Source: Clostridia bacterium
GTDB lineage: Bacteria; Bacillota; Clostridia; Oscillospirales; CAG-272
Direction of reading: 5' to 3'
Length of the DNA: 20,553 nt
Assembly (NCBI GenBank): GCA_017379815.1
Contig: JAFNVK010000093.1
Span: 1 to 20,553 of the forward strand
Part shown: piece after piece, positions 5,889-14,242 of the stretch
Numbering within the stretch: the first letter of the stretch is position 1
Layout: each line of letters starts with the position of its first letter
Program-made: the position numbers and the translations under genes
Notes under the pieces: model-generated
Told to the model about the DNA's origin: nothing
Databases searched by the model: none
Seen by the model: only the letters and a program-made list of their open reading frames with translations

Positions 5889-8261
5889 ATGTACACGGTA
5901 ATTAAGAGAGACGGCAAGCGGGTCTCCTTTGATCTTTCCAAGATCAGCAAGGCGATCACCAAGGCGTTCGACGCCTGTGACAAGCAGTATAACCCCGACG
6001 TGATCGATTTTCTGGCCCTGAAGGTCACTGCAGATTTTGCAGATAAGATCGAGAACGACACCATAACGGTCGAGAGCGTTCAGGACAGCGTGGAGAGCGT
6101 GCTGATCAAGGCAGGCTACGACGACGTTGCCAAGGCATACATTCTCTACCGCCGCCAGCGCGAGAAGGTGCGCAACATCAGCGCCACCATGCTGGACTAT
6201 AAGGACATTGTAAATAAGTACGTTAAGGCTCTGGACTGGCGTGTAAAGGAGAACTCCACCGTGACCTATTCGGTCGGCGGTCTGATCCTGCACAACTCCG
6301 GTGCCATCACGGCAAACTACTGGCTCTCCGAGGTCTATGACGACGAGATCGCCAATGCACACAAGAATACCGACATCCACATTCACGACCTTTCCATGCT
6401 TACCGGATACTGCGCGGGCTGGTCCCTCAAGCAGCTGATCCAGGAGGGTCTTGGCGGTGTTCCCGGAAAGATCACCTCGGCTCCCGCGTCCCACCTCTCC
6501 ACCCTCTGCAACCAGATGGTCAACTTCCTCGGCATCATGCAGAACGAGTGGGCAGGCGCGCAGGCCTTCTCCTCCTTTGATACCTACCTCGCTCCCTTCG
6601 TCAAGATCGACAACCTTTCCTACAAGGAAGTCAAGCAGTGCGTGCAGTCCTTTATTTACGGCGTGAACACCCCCTCCCGCTGGGGCACGCAGGCACCCTT
6701 CTCCAACATCACGCTGGACTGGGTCGTTCCGAAGGACCTCGCCGAGCAGAACTGCATCATCGGCGGCAAGGAGGTTGACTTCAAGTATAAGGATTGCGAG
6801 AAGGAAATGGCCATGGTCAACAAGGCCTTCATCGAGATCATGATCGAGGGTGACGCCAACGGCCGCGGCTTCCAGTATCCTATTCCTACCTACTCCATCA
6901 CGCGTGACTTTGACTGGAGCGAGACCGAGAACAATAAGCTCCTCTTTGAGATGACGGCGAAATACGGTACGCCTTATTTCTCCAACTACATCAACAGCGA
7001 TATGGAGCCGAACGACGTTCGCTCCATGTGCTGCCGTCTGCGCCTTGACCTGCGCGAGCTGCGCAAGAAGTCGGGCGGCTTCTTCGGAAGCGGCGAGTCC
7101 ACGGGTTCGGTCGGCGTGGTTACCATCAACATGCCCCGCATCGCTTACCTCGCTACCGACCGCAAGGATTTCTACGCCCGTCTGGACAAGATGATGGACA
7201 TTGCCGCAAGATCCCTCAAGATCAAGCGCACGGTCATCACCCGTCTGCTTGACAACGGTCTGTATCCCTACACCAAGAGATACCTCGGCACCTTCAACAA
7301 TCACTTCTCCACCATTGGTCTTGTCGGCATGAACGAGGCCTGCCTGAACGCCAACTGGATCCGTGAGGATCTGACGCACGAGAATGCGCAGGAGTTCACC
7401 AAGGAGGTCCTCAACCATATGCGCGAGCGTCTCTCCGACTATCAGGAGATGTACGGCGACCTCTACAACCTCGAGGCAACTCCCGCAGAGTCCACCTCCT
7501 ACCGTCTGGCTAAGCACGACGTGGAGCTCTATCCCGACATTATCCACGCCGCAACCAAGATCGGCGGAACGCCTTACTACACCAACTCCTCGCATCTGCC
7601 GGTTGATTACACCGAGGATATCTTTACTGCACTGGATATTCAGGACGAGCTGCAGACGCTTTACACCTCCGGAACGGTCTTCCACGCCTTCCTTGGCGAG
7701 AAGCTGCCCGACTGGAAGTCTGCCGCATCTCTCGTTCGCAAGATTGCGGAGAACTACAAGCTCCCCTATTACACCATGTCTCCCACCTACTCGGTCTGCA
7801 AGAAGCACGGCTACATTGCCGGCGAGCATTTTGAGTGCCCCGAGTGCGGCGCTACCACCGAGGTATACAGCCGCATCACCGGCTATTACCGTCCCGTGCA
7901 GAACTGGAACGACGGTAAGGCGCAGGAGTACAAGGAGCGCAAGGTCTACGACGTGGAGAATTCCAAGCTGACGCACCAGGGTGTCCTCAATCCCGATTGC
8001 GCGTGCGCGGCAAAGGCTCCCGCCTCCACCGCAGAGGAGGGCGTATGGCTCTTCACCACCGAGACCTGCCCCAACTGCAAGATCGCAGCTGCAATGCTGG
8101 ATAAGGCAGGCATCGCTTACGAAAAGCGTCTGGCCAGCCAGTATCCCGAGCAGGTTGAGGCTCTGGGCATTCGCCAGGCTCCCACGCTCGTGGTATCCAA
8201 GGGCGGAAACGTACAAACGTACGTTGGCGTGTCCGAGATCAAGGGAATGATCAACGCATAA
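5889..8261 (+). CDS. nrdD: Class III anaerobic ribonucleoside-triphosphate reductase with fused C-terminal glutaredoxin-like domain
   Basis: This 790-aa glycyl-radical enzyme reduces ribonucleotides to deoxyribonucleotides under anaerobic conditions. An N-terminal ATP-cone (about 2-92, starting MYTVIKRDGKRVSF) provides allosteric control. The catalytic barrel includes HIHDLSMLTGYCAGW with C175 and the Cys pair C381/C382. A C-terminal metal site has C637-x2-H640 and C650-x2-C653. The glycyl radical segment is SRITGYYRPVQNW, with G665. Unusually, residues about 718-790 form a redoxin domain with a CPNC active site (727-730) and a QAPTLVV cis-proline motif, suggesting an in-cis disulfide reductant as in redoxin-using NrdD subtypes rather than formate-dependent ones. 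ATG 5889 is preferred: AGGAG (5878-5882) lies six bases upstream, whereas ATG 5883 directly abuts it. It is activated by the NrdG encoded upstream. Confidence 0.96.
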   Translation: MYTVIKRDGKRVSFDLSKISKAITKAFDACDKQYNPDVIDFLALKVTADFADKIENDTITVESVQDSVESVLIKAGYDDVAKAYILYRRQREKVRNISATMLDYKDIVNKYVKALDWRVKENSTVTYSVGGLILHNSGAITANYWLSEVYDDEIANAHKNTDIHIHDLSMLTGYCAGWSLKQLIQEGLGGVPGKITSAPASHLSTLCNQMVNFLGIMQNEWAGAQAFSSFDTYLAPFVKIDNLSYKEVKQCVQSFIYGVNTPSRWGTQAPFSNITLDWVVPKDLAEQNCIIGGKEVDFKYKDCEKEMAMVNKAFIEIMIEGDANGRGFQYPIPTYSITRDFDWSETENNKLLFEMTAKYGTPYFSNYINSDMEPNDVRSMCCRLRLDLRELRKKSGGFFGSGESTGSVGVVTINMPRIAYLATDRKDFYARLDKMMDIAARSLKIKRTVITRLLDNGLYPYTKRYLGTFNNHFSTIGLVGMNEACLNANWIREDLTHENAQEFTKEVLNHMRERLSDYQEMYGDLYNLEATPAESTSYRLAKHDVELYPDIIHAATKIGGTPYYTNSSHLPVDYTEDIFTALDIQDELQTLYTSGTVFHAFLGEKLPDWKSAASLVRKIAENYKLPYYTMSPTYSVCKKHGYIAGEHFECPECGATTEVYSRITGYYRPVQNWNDGKAQEYKERKVYDVENSKLTHQGVLNPDCACAAKAPASTAEEGVWLFTTETCPNCKIAAAMLDKAGIAYEKRLASQYPEQVEALGIRQAPTLVVSKGGNVQTYVGVSEIKGMINA

Positions 8262-8275
8262 TCGATCCAAAACGC

Positions 8276-8320
8276 AAGAGCTTCTTCCGATGCTTCGGCT
8301 TCGGAGGAGGCTCTTCTTTT
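8276..8320 (+). terminator. Intrinsic terminator after nrdD
   Basis: A 15-bp stem pairs 8276-8290 (AAGAGCTTCTTCCGA) with 8301-8315 (TCGGAGGAGGCTCTT), with two G-T wobbles and a ten-base loop. It runs into TTCTTTT. Confidence 0.85.
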
Positions 8321-8551
8321 GCTTCCGGGGAAGGGAAATTGCATATAAAAATGAATATTCATTCGTTTTATGCAAAAAACGGCGGAAAAAGGAGGATGAC
8401 GGGCAAGCTCTGCGGGGGAAGAGAAGCCCAAAAAGGCGGTTAAAGCTTTGGCTCGCTAAAGAATCCGGGCGGTTTTTGAATGGATTTTTTCCTTAATTAT
8501 AAATAAATAAAGAAAATGTGAAAAAATATGCGATTTTTTTGCAACAAAACA
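8321..8551. other. Non-coding spacer between nrdD and the opp operon
   Basis: I see no supportable gene here. A 68-codon plus-strand frame (8290-8496) lacks a proper ribosome site and has no protein-like character. The stretch contains the palindrome at 8341-8373 and becomes very A/T-rich toward the opp promoter, for example the tract ATTATAAATAAATAAAG near 8496-8512. Confidence 0.5.
8341..8373. repeat. Extended imperfect palindrome with a 12-bp perfect core
   Basis: ATGAATATTCAT (8351-8362) is perfectly self-complementary. It is flanked by GCATATAAAA on the left and TTTTATGC on the right, which also pair apart from a bulged T and an inserted TCG. It lies about 180 bp upstream of the opp -35 box. 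It could be an operator or cruciform-prone element. The TGAAT/ATTCA halves recall ARG boxes, but the central spacer those sites need is absent. Confidence 0.4.
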
Positions 8552-8580
8552 TTGACAAGCCGAGATCTGTGTGCTATAAT
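8552..8580 (+). promoter_or_regulatory. Perfect-consensus promoter of the opp operon
   Basis: TTGACA (8552-8557), a 17-bp spacer and TATAAT (8575-8580). The start is expected near 8587, giving a leader of about 160 nt that contains a 20-codon frame with its own ribosome site. It likely drives oppA and, by read-through, oppBCDF. Confidence 0.9.
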
Positions 8581-8630
8581 ATCTGTATTCATATATTCGT
8601 ACAGTTTTCTTTCTTCCGGCGGAGGCCTCA

Positions 8631-8693
8631 ATGTTAGCCGCAGGGGCGGCCGTTGCGGAGATTATGATGCTTGCGTATGCGTGGGCGTTGTAA
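8631..8693 (+). CDS. Possible 20-codon leader peptide upstream of oppA
   Basis: An ATG at 8631 lies five bases after GGAGG (8621-8625) and opens 20 codons, ending in TAA at 8691-8693. The product is hydrophobic and Ala/Met-rich, starting MLAAGAAVAE and ending AYAWAL. It lies wholly inside the oppA leader, 57 bp before the oppA ATG. The good ribosome site and spacing argue for translation. GCCGC/GCGG-type self-complementarity around the start could modulate it. No homology is recognised. It may be a regulatory leader peptide or chance. Confidence 0.4.
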   Translation: MLAAGAAVAEIMMLAYAWAL

Positions 8694-8750
8694 GGAAAGT
8701 GATTTTGCGGGTAATGAAATAATAATCCAAATTTTTATGGAGGAAACATC

Positions 8751-11414
8751 ATGAACAAGAATCTCAAATCCTTGCTCGCGCTCGTGCTGTGCTTGGTGAT
8801 GGTTGCTGCTGTGTTCGCAGGTTGTAAAAACGACCCTGTGGATCCTCAGGAGACCACTCCCGAGACCGATCCTGCGGAAACTCTCCCCCCGATCGATCCC
8901 GACGCTTACAATCGTGTAACGTACAACACCACGACGAGCACCATGCCCAGTAACTGGAATGAGCTGACCTACGCTGATAACAACGATACTCAGATTATGA
9001 GCTACATCGGTTCTTCCTTCTTCGACTACGACTACAAGTTCGAGGGCGATGCGAAGTACAACGCCGACGGCTCCATCAACAAGGATGCCATCGTACTGGG
9101 TGCTTACACCACCAACTACTCTGCAGCAACCAAGCTTGAGGACGTTACCTCTACTGTTGATGCAAAGTGGGGTTACACCGAGGATCAGAAGGCACAGGGC
9201 GGCTATGCTTGGAAGATCACTCTCCGTAACGACCTGAAGTGGGATGACGGTACGGCTATCACTGCAGCAGATTTCGTGTACTCCATGCAGGCAATGCTGG
9301 ATCCCGATTTCATGAACATGCGTGCCAACACCTACTATGACACCCTGAGAATCAAGAACTCCAGAGAATACTTCTACTCTGGCGCTCCCATCTATGCTCC
9401 CGTCGTTCCCGCTTACGAGAGCGGCGAGACCCCCGATTACTCCTTCGACCTGAACGGCGATGTTGATTACTACCTGAACACCACCACCACCGGTATGACC
9501 CTTGCCGGCTACTCTCTCGAGGAGCTGATCAACTCCTACGTTGGCACGGCAGAGGCTAAGGCTGTTCTGAAGGTTATCGCTGACGCCGAGAACGAGTTCG
9601 GCTACGCGCTGATCACCGATGAGAACATGGAGGCTGCTAAGCAGCTGATCGCTTACGCTCTGATGCCCTTCGGCCTTGACTGGAGCACTCTGCCTGCAGA
9701 GGAGCAGGAGGGTCTCTTCAAGGAGGCTCTGTTCTATCTCTCCGGCTACGGCGATGAGGTGGATTGGAACACCGTTGGTATGTACGCTGTCGAGGGCGAG
9801 AACGCAATCGTTGTCTGCCTCGATAAGGCATACGCCTTCCTGATGGAGGACGGTTCTCTGTCCTACCTGGCTGCTTACTACATGTCCAGCCTGCCCCTCG
9901 TTCACCAGACCAAGTACGAGGCTTGCAAGATCGCTCCCGCTGAGGGCGCAACCCTGTGGACCTCTAACTACAACTCTTCTCTCGAGACCACTGCAAGCTG
10001 GGGTCCCTACAAGCTCGTTGAGTTTGAGGCAGGCTCTCACTACAAGCTCGCAAAGAACGAGAACTGGTACGGCTACGCAATGGAAGAGTACAAGAACCAG
10101 TACAACGTTTCCGCTATCTACTGCCGTAAGGTTTCTGAGTTCGCAACCCAGTGGATGGGCTTCCTGGCCGGTAACTACGACGATGCCAGCCTGGCAAGCG
10201 AGAACATCGCTGAGTACATGAACTCCAAGTACGTTAACTACACTCCCTCCACCGGTACGTTCGGCATGCAGCTCTTCAGCGACCTCAATGTCCTGAAGGG
10301 AAGCGAGAACAACAACGGTATCCTGGCAATCAGAGAGTTCAGACAGGCTCTCAACCTTGCTCTCAACAGAAGCGACATCGTTGAGAAGATCTGGCCCGGT
10401 ACCTCCACTCCTTGCCTTGGTCTCGTTAACACCGAGTACTACTACGACATTGAGAATTCTCCTAACCTCGCTGACGGTGGTGTTTACCGTAACACCGTTG
10501 AGGCTAAGGAGGGTCTGCTCCGCGCTTACGGCTTCGTTGAGGCCGCAGACGGCACCTGGTCCAGCGGCGAGCTGACCGGCCTTTCCTTCGAGGAGGCTTG
10601 CTACGCTCTGACCGGCTACAACCCCACTCTCGCAAAGTCCACCATGGCTGAGGCCATCAAGATCCTCACCGAGAACGCTGAGGAGTATGGCTACGATGCT
10701 TCCAAGAAGATCACTCTCGTTTACGGTTCTTCCGTTGACTCTGCTAAGCAGCGCGAGAGAGCTGAGTACCTCCAGAACGTGATCAACACCCTGATCGAGG
10801 GCACTGCTCTCCAGGGCCAGATCGAGATTAAGTTCGATGCATCCGCAGGCTCCAAGTGGGCAGATGCATTCCGTAACGGTGATACCCAGATCGGCTTTGG
10901 TTACGGCTTCTCCGGTAACCCCTTCAACCCCTTTGATATCATCGGTGCATTCGTCGATCCCGACGATTCTCTGAACTATCACGCTTACTGGGATACCTCC
11001 GTTATCGATATGACTCTCACCATGCCCGAGGGTGACTACGAGGCAGCTGGCGAGACCATTACCATGAGCGTTCAGAACTGGTTCTTCTGCCTCAACGGCC
11101 TTGGCGCTGAGAAGGAGCAGGAGAAGACCTACAACTGGGATGCCGGCTACGCTCCTGCAAGCGTAAGACTGACCATCCTGGCTGCTCTCGAGGAGATCGT
11201 TATTAAGGAGAGCCGTTCCGTAATGCTGATCGGTGACTACTCCGGCTCCTTCCTGAGCCCCATGTTCTCTCACTTCTTCACCGAGTCCTACAACACCTTC
11301 ATGGGCTTCGGCGGCATGAGATACCTTGAGGCCAACTATTCGGATGGTGAGTGGGAGGAGTTCCTCAGAGAGAACAACCGCGACCTGACCAACGAGTACA
11401 AGAAGACCGAGTAA
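8751..11414 (+). CDS. oppA: Oligopeptide-type ABC transporter substrate-binding lipoprotein, unusually large (887 aa)
   Basis: Extracytoplasmic solute-binding protein of the SBP_bac_5 (OppA/DppA) family. The N-terminus is a lipoprotein signal: two Lys, a hydrophobic core and lipobox VFAGC with C25 as the lipidated cysteine, followed by an acidic Pro/Thr-rich linker. Family-like features include WKITLRNDLKWDDGTAITAADFVYSM (about residues 160-180, shown in part), ASWGPYKLVEFEAGSHYKL, and IREFRQALNLALNRSDI. At 887 residues it is much longer than the usual 520-600, with expanded lobes. ATG 8751 follows GGAGGAA (8739-8745). Codon choice is strongly biased (GCT, GTT, AAG, AAC), consistent with high expression. 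It heads an operon with its permeases and ATPases. Peptide substrate is inferred from family and partners; other SBP_bac_5 ligands are possible. Confidence 0.93.
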   Translation: MNKNLKSLLALVLCLVMVAAVFAGCKNDPVDPQETTPETDPAETLPPIDPDAYNRVTYNTTTSTMPSNWNELTYADNNDTQIMSYIGSSFFDYDYKFEGDAKYNADGSINKDAIVLGAYTTNYSAATKLEDVTSTVDAKWGYTEDQKAQGGYAWKITLRNDLKWDDGTAITAADFVYSMQAMLDPDFMNMRANTYYDTLRIKNSREYFYSGAPIYAPVVPAYESGETPDYSFDLNGDVDYYLNTTTTGMTLAGYSLEELINSYVGTAEAKAVLKVIADAENEFGYALITDENMEAAKQLIAYALMPFGLDWSTLPAEEQEGLFKEALFYLSGYGDEVDWNTVGMYAVEGENAIVVCLDKAYAFLMEDGSLSYLAAYYMSSLPLVHQTKYEACKIAPAEGATLWTSNYNSSLETTASWGPYKLVEFEAGSHYKLAKNENWYGYAMEEYKNQYNVSAIYCRKVSEFATQWMGFLAGNYDDASLASENIAEYMNSKYVNYTPSTGTFGMQLFSDLNVLKGSENNNGILAIREFRQALNLALNRSDIVEKIWPGTSTPCLGLVNTEYYYDIENSPNLADGGVYRNTVEAKEGLLRAYGFVEAADGTWSSGELTGLSFEEACYALTGYNPTLAKSTMAEAIKILTENAEEYGYDASKKITLVYGSSVDSAKQRERAEYLQNVINTLIEGTALQGQIEIKFDASAGSKWADAFRNGDTQIGFGYGFSGNPFNPFDIIGAFVDPDDSLNYHAYWDTSVIDMTLTMPEGDYEAAGETITMSVQNWFFCLNGLGAEKEQEKTYNWDAGYAPASVRLTILAALEEIVIKESRSVMLIGDYSGSFLSPMFSHFFTESYNTFMGFGGMRYLEANYSDGEWEEFLRENNRDLTNEYKKTE

Positions 11415-11450
11415 TTCTTTACCCTTAAAGGTTACTAAACCCTAAACGAT

Positions 11451-11480
11451 GCGGTGGGCGAAATTCCTTTCGCTCACCGC
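11451..11480 (+). other. Strong intercistronic hairpin after oppA, probable mRNA stabiliser
   Basis: GCGGTGGGCGAAA (11451-11463) pairs with TTTCGCTCACCGC (11468-11480) around TTCC, giving 13 bp with one G-T wobble. No T-tract follows, so it is not a classic terminator. A hairpin right after a binding-protein gene can block 3' exonucleases and keep oppA mRNA more abundant than downstream permease mRNA. Confidence 0.65.
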
Positions 11481-11531
11481 TGATTTGCAGTCTACCCCCC
11501 GAAAGGGAAGTGTACCACAACAAAAAAATGA

Positions 11532-11587
11532 CATACGGCGCGCTGCTCACGCAGCGCGATTGCGCCCCTTTTTACCGATGCCGTATG
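11532..11587 (+). terminator. Composite stem in the oppA-oppB gap, terminator/attenuator candidate
   Basis: CGCGCTGC-TCAC-GCAGCGCG (11539-11558) forms an 8-bp hairpin. GGCGC (11537-11541) may alternatively pair with GCGCC (11562-11566) immediately before CCTTTTT. An outer stem CATACGGC (11532-11539) with GCCGTATG (11580-11587) can enclose the whole. These overlapping pairings suggest partial termination or attenuation before oppB. No promoter is evident between here and oppB. Confidence 0.5.
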
Positions 11588-11645
11588 GAATGGCTTATTG
11601 TTCTTTCCTGAAAGAGAAAATAACCAGACAGAGGAGTAAACCCTT

Positions 11646-12653
11646 ATGTATATGTTTAAATATGTAATGAAGCGTCTCGGGCTGATGCTGTTTACCTTCA
11701 CGATCATCATCGTGATGTGCTTTATTCTCATCAAGCTCCTGCCGATTCAGGTCAACATCGCACCCAACGAGGATCCCCTGATCGCCTATAAGCGACTGGA
11801 GGGAAGAGGTTGGATCTGCAACGTCCGTCCGGGACCGAACGGAACCTTCCTTTACGAGCGCGTTCCGATCCTGCTCCAGCTCGTGAACTATGCCAAGAGG
11901 ATCTTCACCCAATGGGATTTCGGTATTGCCACTACCTACGGTGAATATCTGAACATGCCCGTTTGGGAGGTATTCGTTGACCATCTGCCCCCCACGATCC
12001 TGATCAACATTTATTCCACGCTGTTCGGCGTGCCGATCGGTCTGGGTCTCGGTATTCTTGCCGCGCTCAAGAAGAATAAGTGGCAGGACCAGGCGATCAA
12101 CATCTTTATCATCCTGTTGATCTCCGTTCCTTCGATCATTCTCGGTCTCTTGATCCAGTATATCTTCTGCTTCAAGCTGAACTGGTTCCCGATACAAATG
12201 GACACGAGCAACGATTACTTCACGTGGCCTGTATTCCACTCCATGCTTCCCGCCGTGTTTGCGCTCAGCCTGGGCTCGATCGCCGGCTATGCACGCGGTA
12301 CGCGTGCCGAGCTTTCGGAGGTGCTGACGAGTGAATTCATGCTGCTTGCCAGAACCAAGGGCCTGACCAAGAGACAAGCTGTCTTGAGACACGCAATGCG
12401 CAACTCGATGGTCGTTATCTTCCCCTCGATCCTGGCCGAGTTCATTGGCGTTCTTTCCGGCTCGCTGATCATTGAGAATATGTTCTCGATCAACGGTGTT
12501 GGCGGACTGTACCTTAACTCGATCAACTTCCAGGACTACGACTTCTTTATGTTGCTGTCCGGCTTCTACACGTTGATCAGCCTGACTGCGGGTATCGTTC
12601 TGGATATCAGCTACGGCTTTATCGACCCGAGAATTCGAATGGGGGCAAAGTAA
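11646..12653 (+). CDS. oppB: Oligopeptide ABC transporter permease OppB/DppB-like
   Basis: A 335-aa inner-membrane permease that forms the import channel with OppC. It begins with a short cytoplasmic start and TM1 (about 9-33), then an extracytoplasmic stretch (about 34-115) slightly longer than usual, then several more hydrophobic segments (about 118-140, 150-176, 197-214, 260-278, 300-324). The EAA-type loop that contacts the ATPases is seen as LTSEFMLLARTKGLTKRQAVLRHAMRNS (about 227-254, shown for its position), and the C-terminus DPRIRMGAK is typical of the family. The ATG follows GAGGAG (11631-11636) by nine bases. It lies three bases before oppC, so the two are translationally linked. 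Confidence 0.95.
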   Translation: MYMFKYVMKRLGLMLFTFTIIIVMCFILIKLLPIQVNIAPNEDPLIAYKRLEGRGWICNVRPGPNGTFLYERVPILLQLVNYAKRIFTQWDFGIATTYGEYLNMPVWEVFVDHLPPTILINIYSTLFGVPIGLGLGILAALKKNKWQDQAINIFIILLISVPSIILGLLIQYIFCFKLNWFPIQMDTSNDYFTWPVFHSMLPAVFALSLGSIAGYARGTRAELSEVLTSEFMLLARTKGLTKRQAVLRHAMRNSMVVIFPSILAEFIGVLSGSLIIENMFSINGVGGLYLNSINFQDYDFFMLLSGFYTLISLTAGIVLDISYGFIDPRIRMGAK

Positions 12654-12656
12654 GCT

Positions 12657-14240
12657 ATGGAAAAAACGAATATGTATGCAAATATCCCCGCAGAGAAGTT
12701 TCAGTTTGCGAAGCGCTCCATCAGCCACGACAGCAAGTTCAGCACCAAGCCCGTTGGCTATTTTCAGGATGCGTTCCGCCGCTTCTGCAAGAACAAGGGA
12801 GCTGTGGTTGGCGGTATCGTTATCGCCTTCCTGATCCTGTTTGCCATCATTGCCCCCTTCTGCACGCCGTATAGCCCCTCGTATACCGACAAGCTGTACG
12901 CTACCGCAAGTCCGAGACTCCCGCTGGCCGAGAAGCTGGGCTGGGATTTCTGGGACGGCTGCAAGGTGAAGGAGGTCGGTTACCGCGCCTTCCTGCAGGA
13001 TTACGCCCTTTCTCTTGAGACGGGCAAGGACGTCATCAAGCGTGGCGAGTATACGGTGAGCGAGGATGGCTCGCTTTACACCTACCGCTACAACACCTAC
13101 TACGGCGTTGGCTTTGGTAAGTACCGCATTATCTCCAATGAGGAGTATCTGGACATCCAGAGATACCAGGACGAGACCGGACGCCAGGTCCTCTATCCCA
13201 CGGTTGCTCCCTGGGCAAGACCCGAGGCAAAGCAGGATAAGGACAATGCAAACTTCTACTACAAGACCAAAATGGATAAGGGAGGAAAGACCGTTCCCGT
13301 TTATGACGAGAACGGCAACCTGCAGCTCAACTATTGGGAGATGGCTGTTGGCTCTACCTCCGGCCTTGCCGCCGATTACTCCTCGAAGATGAGAATCGAG
13401 GGTGAGGACGGCTTTATGAAGGGTGACAAGCAGTACTTCTACGTCTACGGACAGAAGGTAGTTGGCGGCGTTGAGGTCAGAGCGGACTACTATGAGTACT
13501 ACACCTACAAGCACTCCCAGGTGCTCAAGGACGGCATCGAGGAGCCGAACTTTATCTTCGGCACCACCTCCGAAGGTAAGGATATCTTTGCTTGCCTTTC
13601 CAACGGTGCAAGATTCTCCTTTATCTTTGCTACCGTCGTTGCCGTATCCAACTTTATCGTCGGTGTGATCTGGGGATCCATCTCGGGTTACTTTGGCGGT
13701 AAGATCGACCTGTTCATGGAGCGCTTCTCCGAGATCCTCGGCGCGGTTCCTTCCATGATCGTCATCACGCTGTTGAAATACCATATGGGCTCATCGACCC
13801 ACATCCTGATCCTATTTATTTCCTTCTTCCTAACGGGATGGATCGGTATGGCCGGCACGACCCGTATGCAGTTCTACCGCTTCAAGAATCATGAGTACGT
13901 CCTGGCAGCAAGAACGCTTGGTGCGCGCGACACGAGAATTATGTTCAAGCATATCTTCCCGAACGGACTTGGCACCATCGTTACCCGTTTTGCATTGGTC
14001 ATTCCCGCAATGATCTATTCGGAGACCAACCTGTCTTACCTCGGCATCATTAACCTCGAGCACGGTAACATTACCAGTGTCGGTACCATGATCGCCGCAG
14101 GACAGCGAGACGTCATGTTTGCGCCCTACGTAGCCGCATTCCCCTGCATTTTCCTCGTTCTGTTAATGCTCAGCTTTAACCTGTTTGGAAACGGCTTGCG
14201 CGACGCATTCAACCCCTCGCTCAGAGGATCGGAGGAGTAA
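12657..14240 (+). CDS. oppC: Oligopeptide ABC transporter permease OppC-like with large extracytoplasmic insertion
   Basis: A 527-aa permease; typical OppC/DppC proteins are about 290-310 aa. TM1 spans about 48-68 (VVGGIVIAFLILFAIIAPF). The next conserved block, FGTTSEGKDIFACLSNGARF (301-320), corresponds to the family's FGTDELGRD segment, which normally lies about 25-30 residues after TM1. Here the gap is about 230 residues (75-298, DNA about 12879-13550), so an extra domain faces the cell exterior. It is Tyr-rich and beta-like (YTYRYNTYYGVGFGKY, YYEYYTYKH) with no cysteine pairs. The rest is a normal BPD_transp_1 core with the EAA loop near 412-436 (HEYVLAARTLGARD). The ribosome site is a weak GGGGG run just before oppC. 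The insert might dock the enlarged OppA, by inference. Confidence 0.94.
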   Translation: MEKTNMYANIPAEKFQFAKRSISHDSKFSTKPVGYFQDAFRRFCKNKGAVVGGIVIAFLILFAIIAPFCTPYSPSYTDKLYATASPRLPLAEKLGWDFWDGCKVKEVGYRAFLQDYALSLETGKDVIKRGEYTVSEDGSLYTYRYNTYYGVGFGKYRIISNEEYLDIQRYQDETGRQVLYPTVAPWARPEAKQDKDNANFYYKTKMDKGGKTVPVYDENGNLQLNYWEMAVGSTSGLAADYSSKMRIEGEDGFMKGDKQYFYVYGQKVVGGVEVRADYYEYYTYKHSQVLKDGIEEPNFIFGTTSEGKDIFACLSNGARFSFIFATVVAVSNFIVGVIWGSISGYFGGKIDLFMERFSEILGAVPSMIVITLLKYHMGSSTHILILFISFFLTGWIGMAGTTRMQFYRFKNHEYVLAARTLGARDTRIMFKHIFPNGLGTIVTRFALVIPAMIYSETNLSYLGIINLEHGNITSVGTMIAAGQRDVMFAPYVAAFPCIFLVLLMLSFNLFGNGLRDAFNPSLRGSEE

Positions 14241-14242
14241 GC

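Noticed and set aside
8351..8362. Palindrome as an ArgR/AhrC box
   Set aside because: The TGAAT and ATTCA halves abut directly, whereas ARG boxes need a short A/T spacer between them.
5871..8375. 834-codon minus-strand open frame antisense to nrdD
   Set aside because: The plus strand encodes a complete NrdD with catalytic motifs. The antisense protein is rich in Val, Leu, Gly and Asp in a mirror-codon pattern and lacks any domain.
8634..11273. 879-codon minus-strand open frame antisense to oppA
   Set aside because: It is a by-product of strong codon bias in oppA; the sense strand has promoter, ribosome site, lipobox and family motifs.
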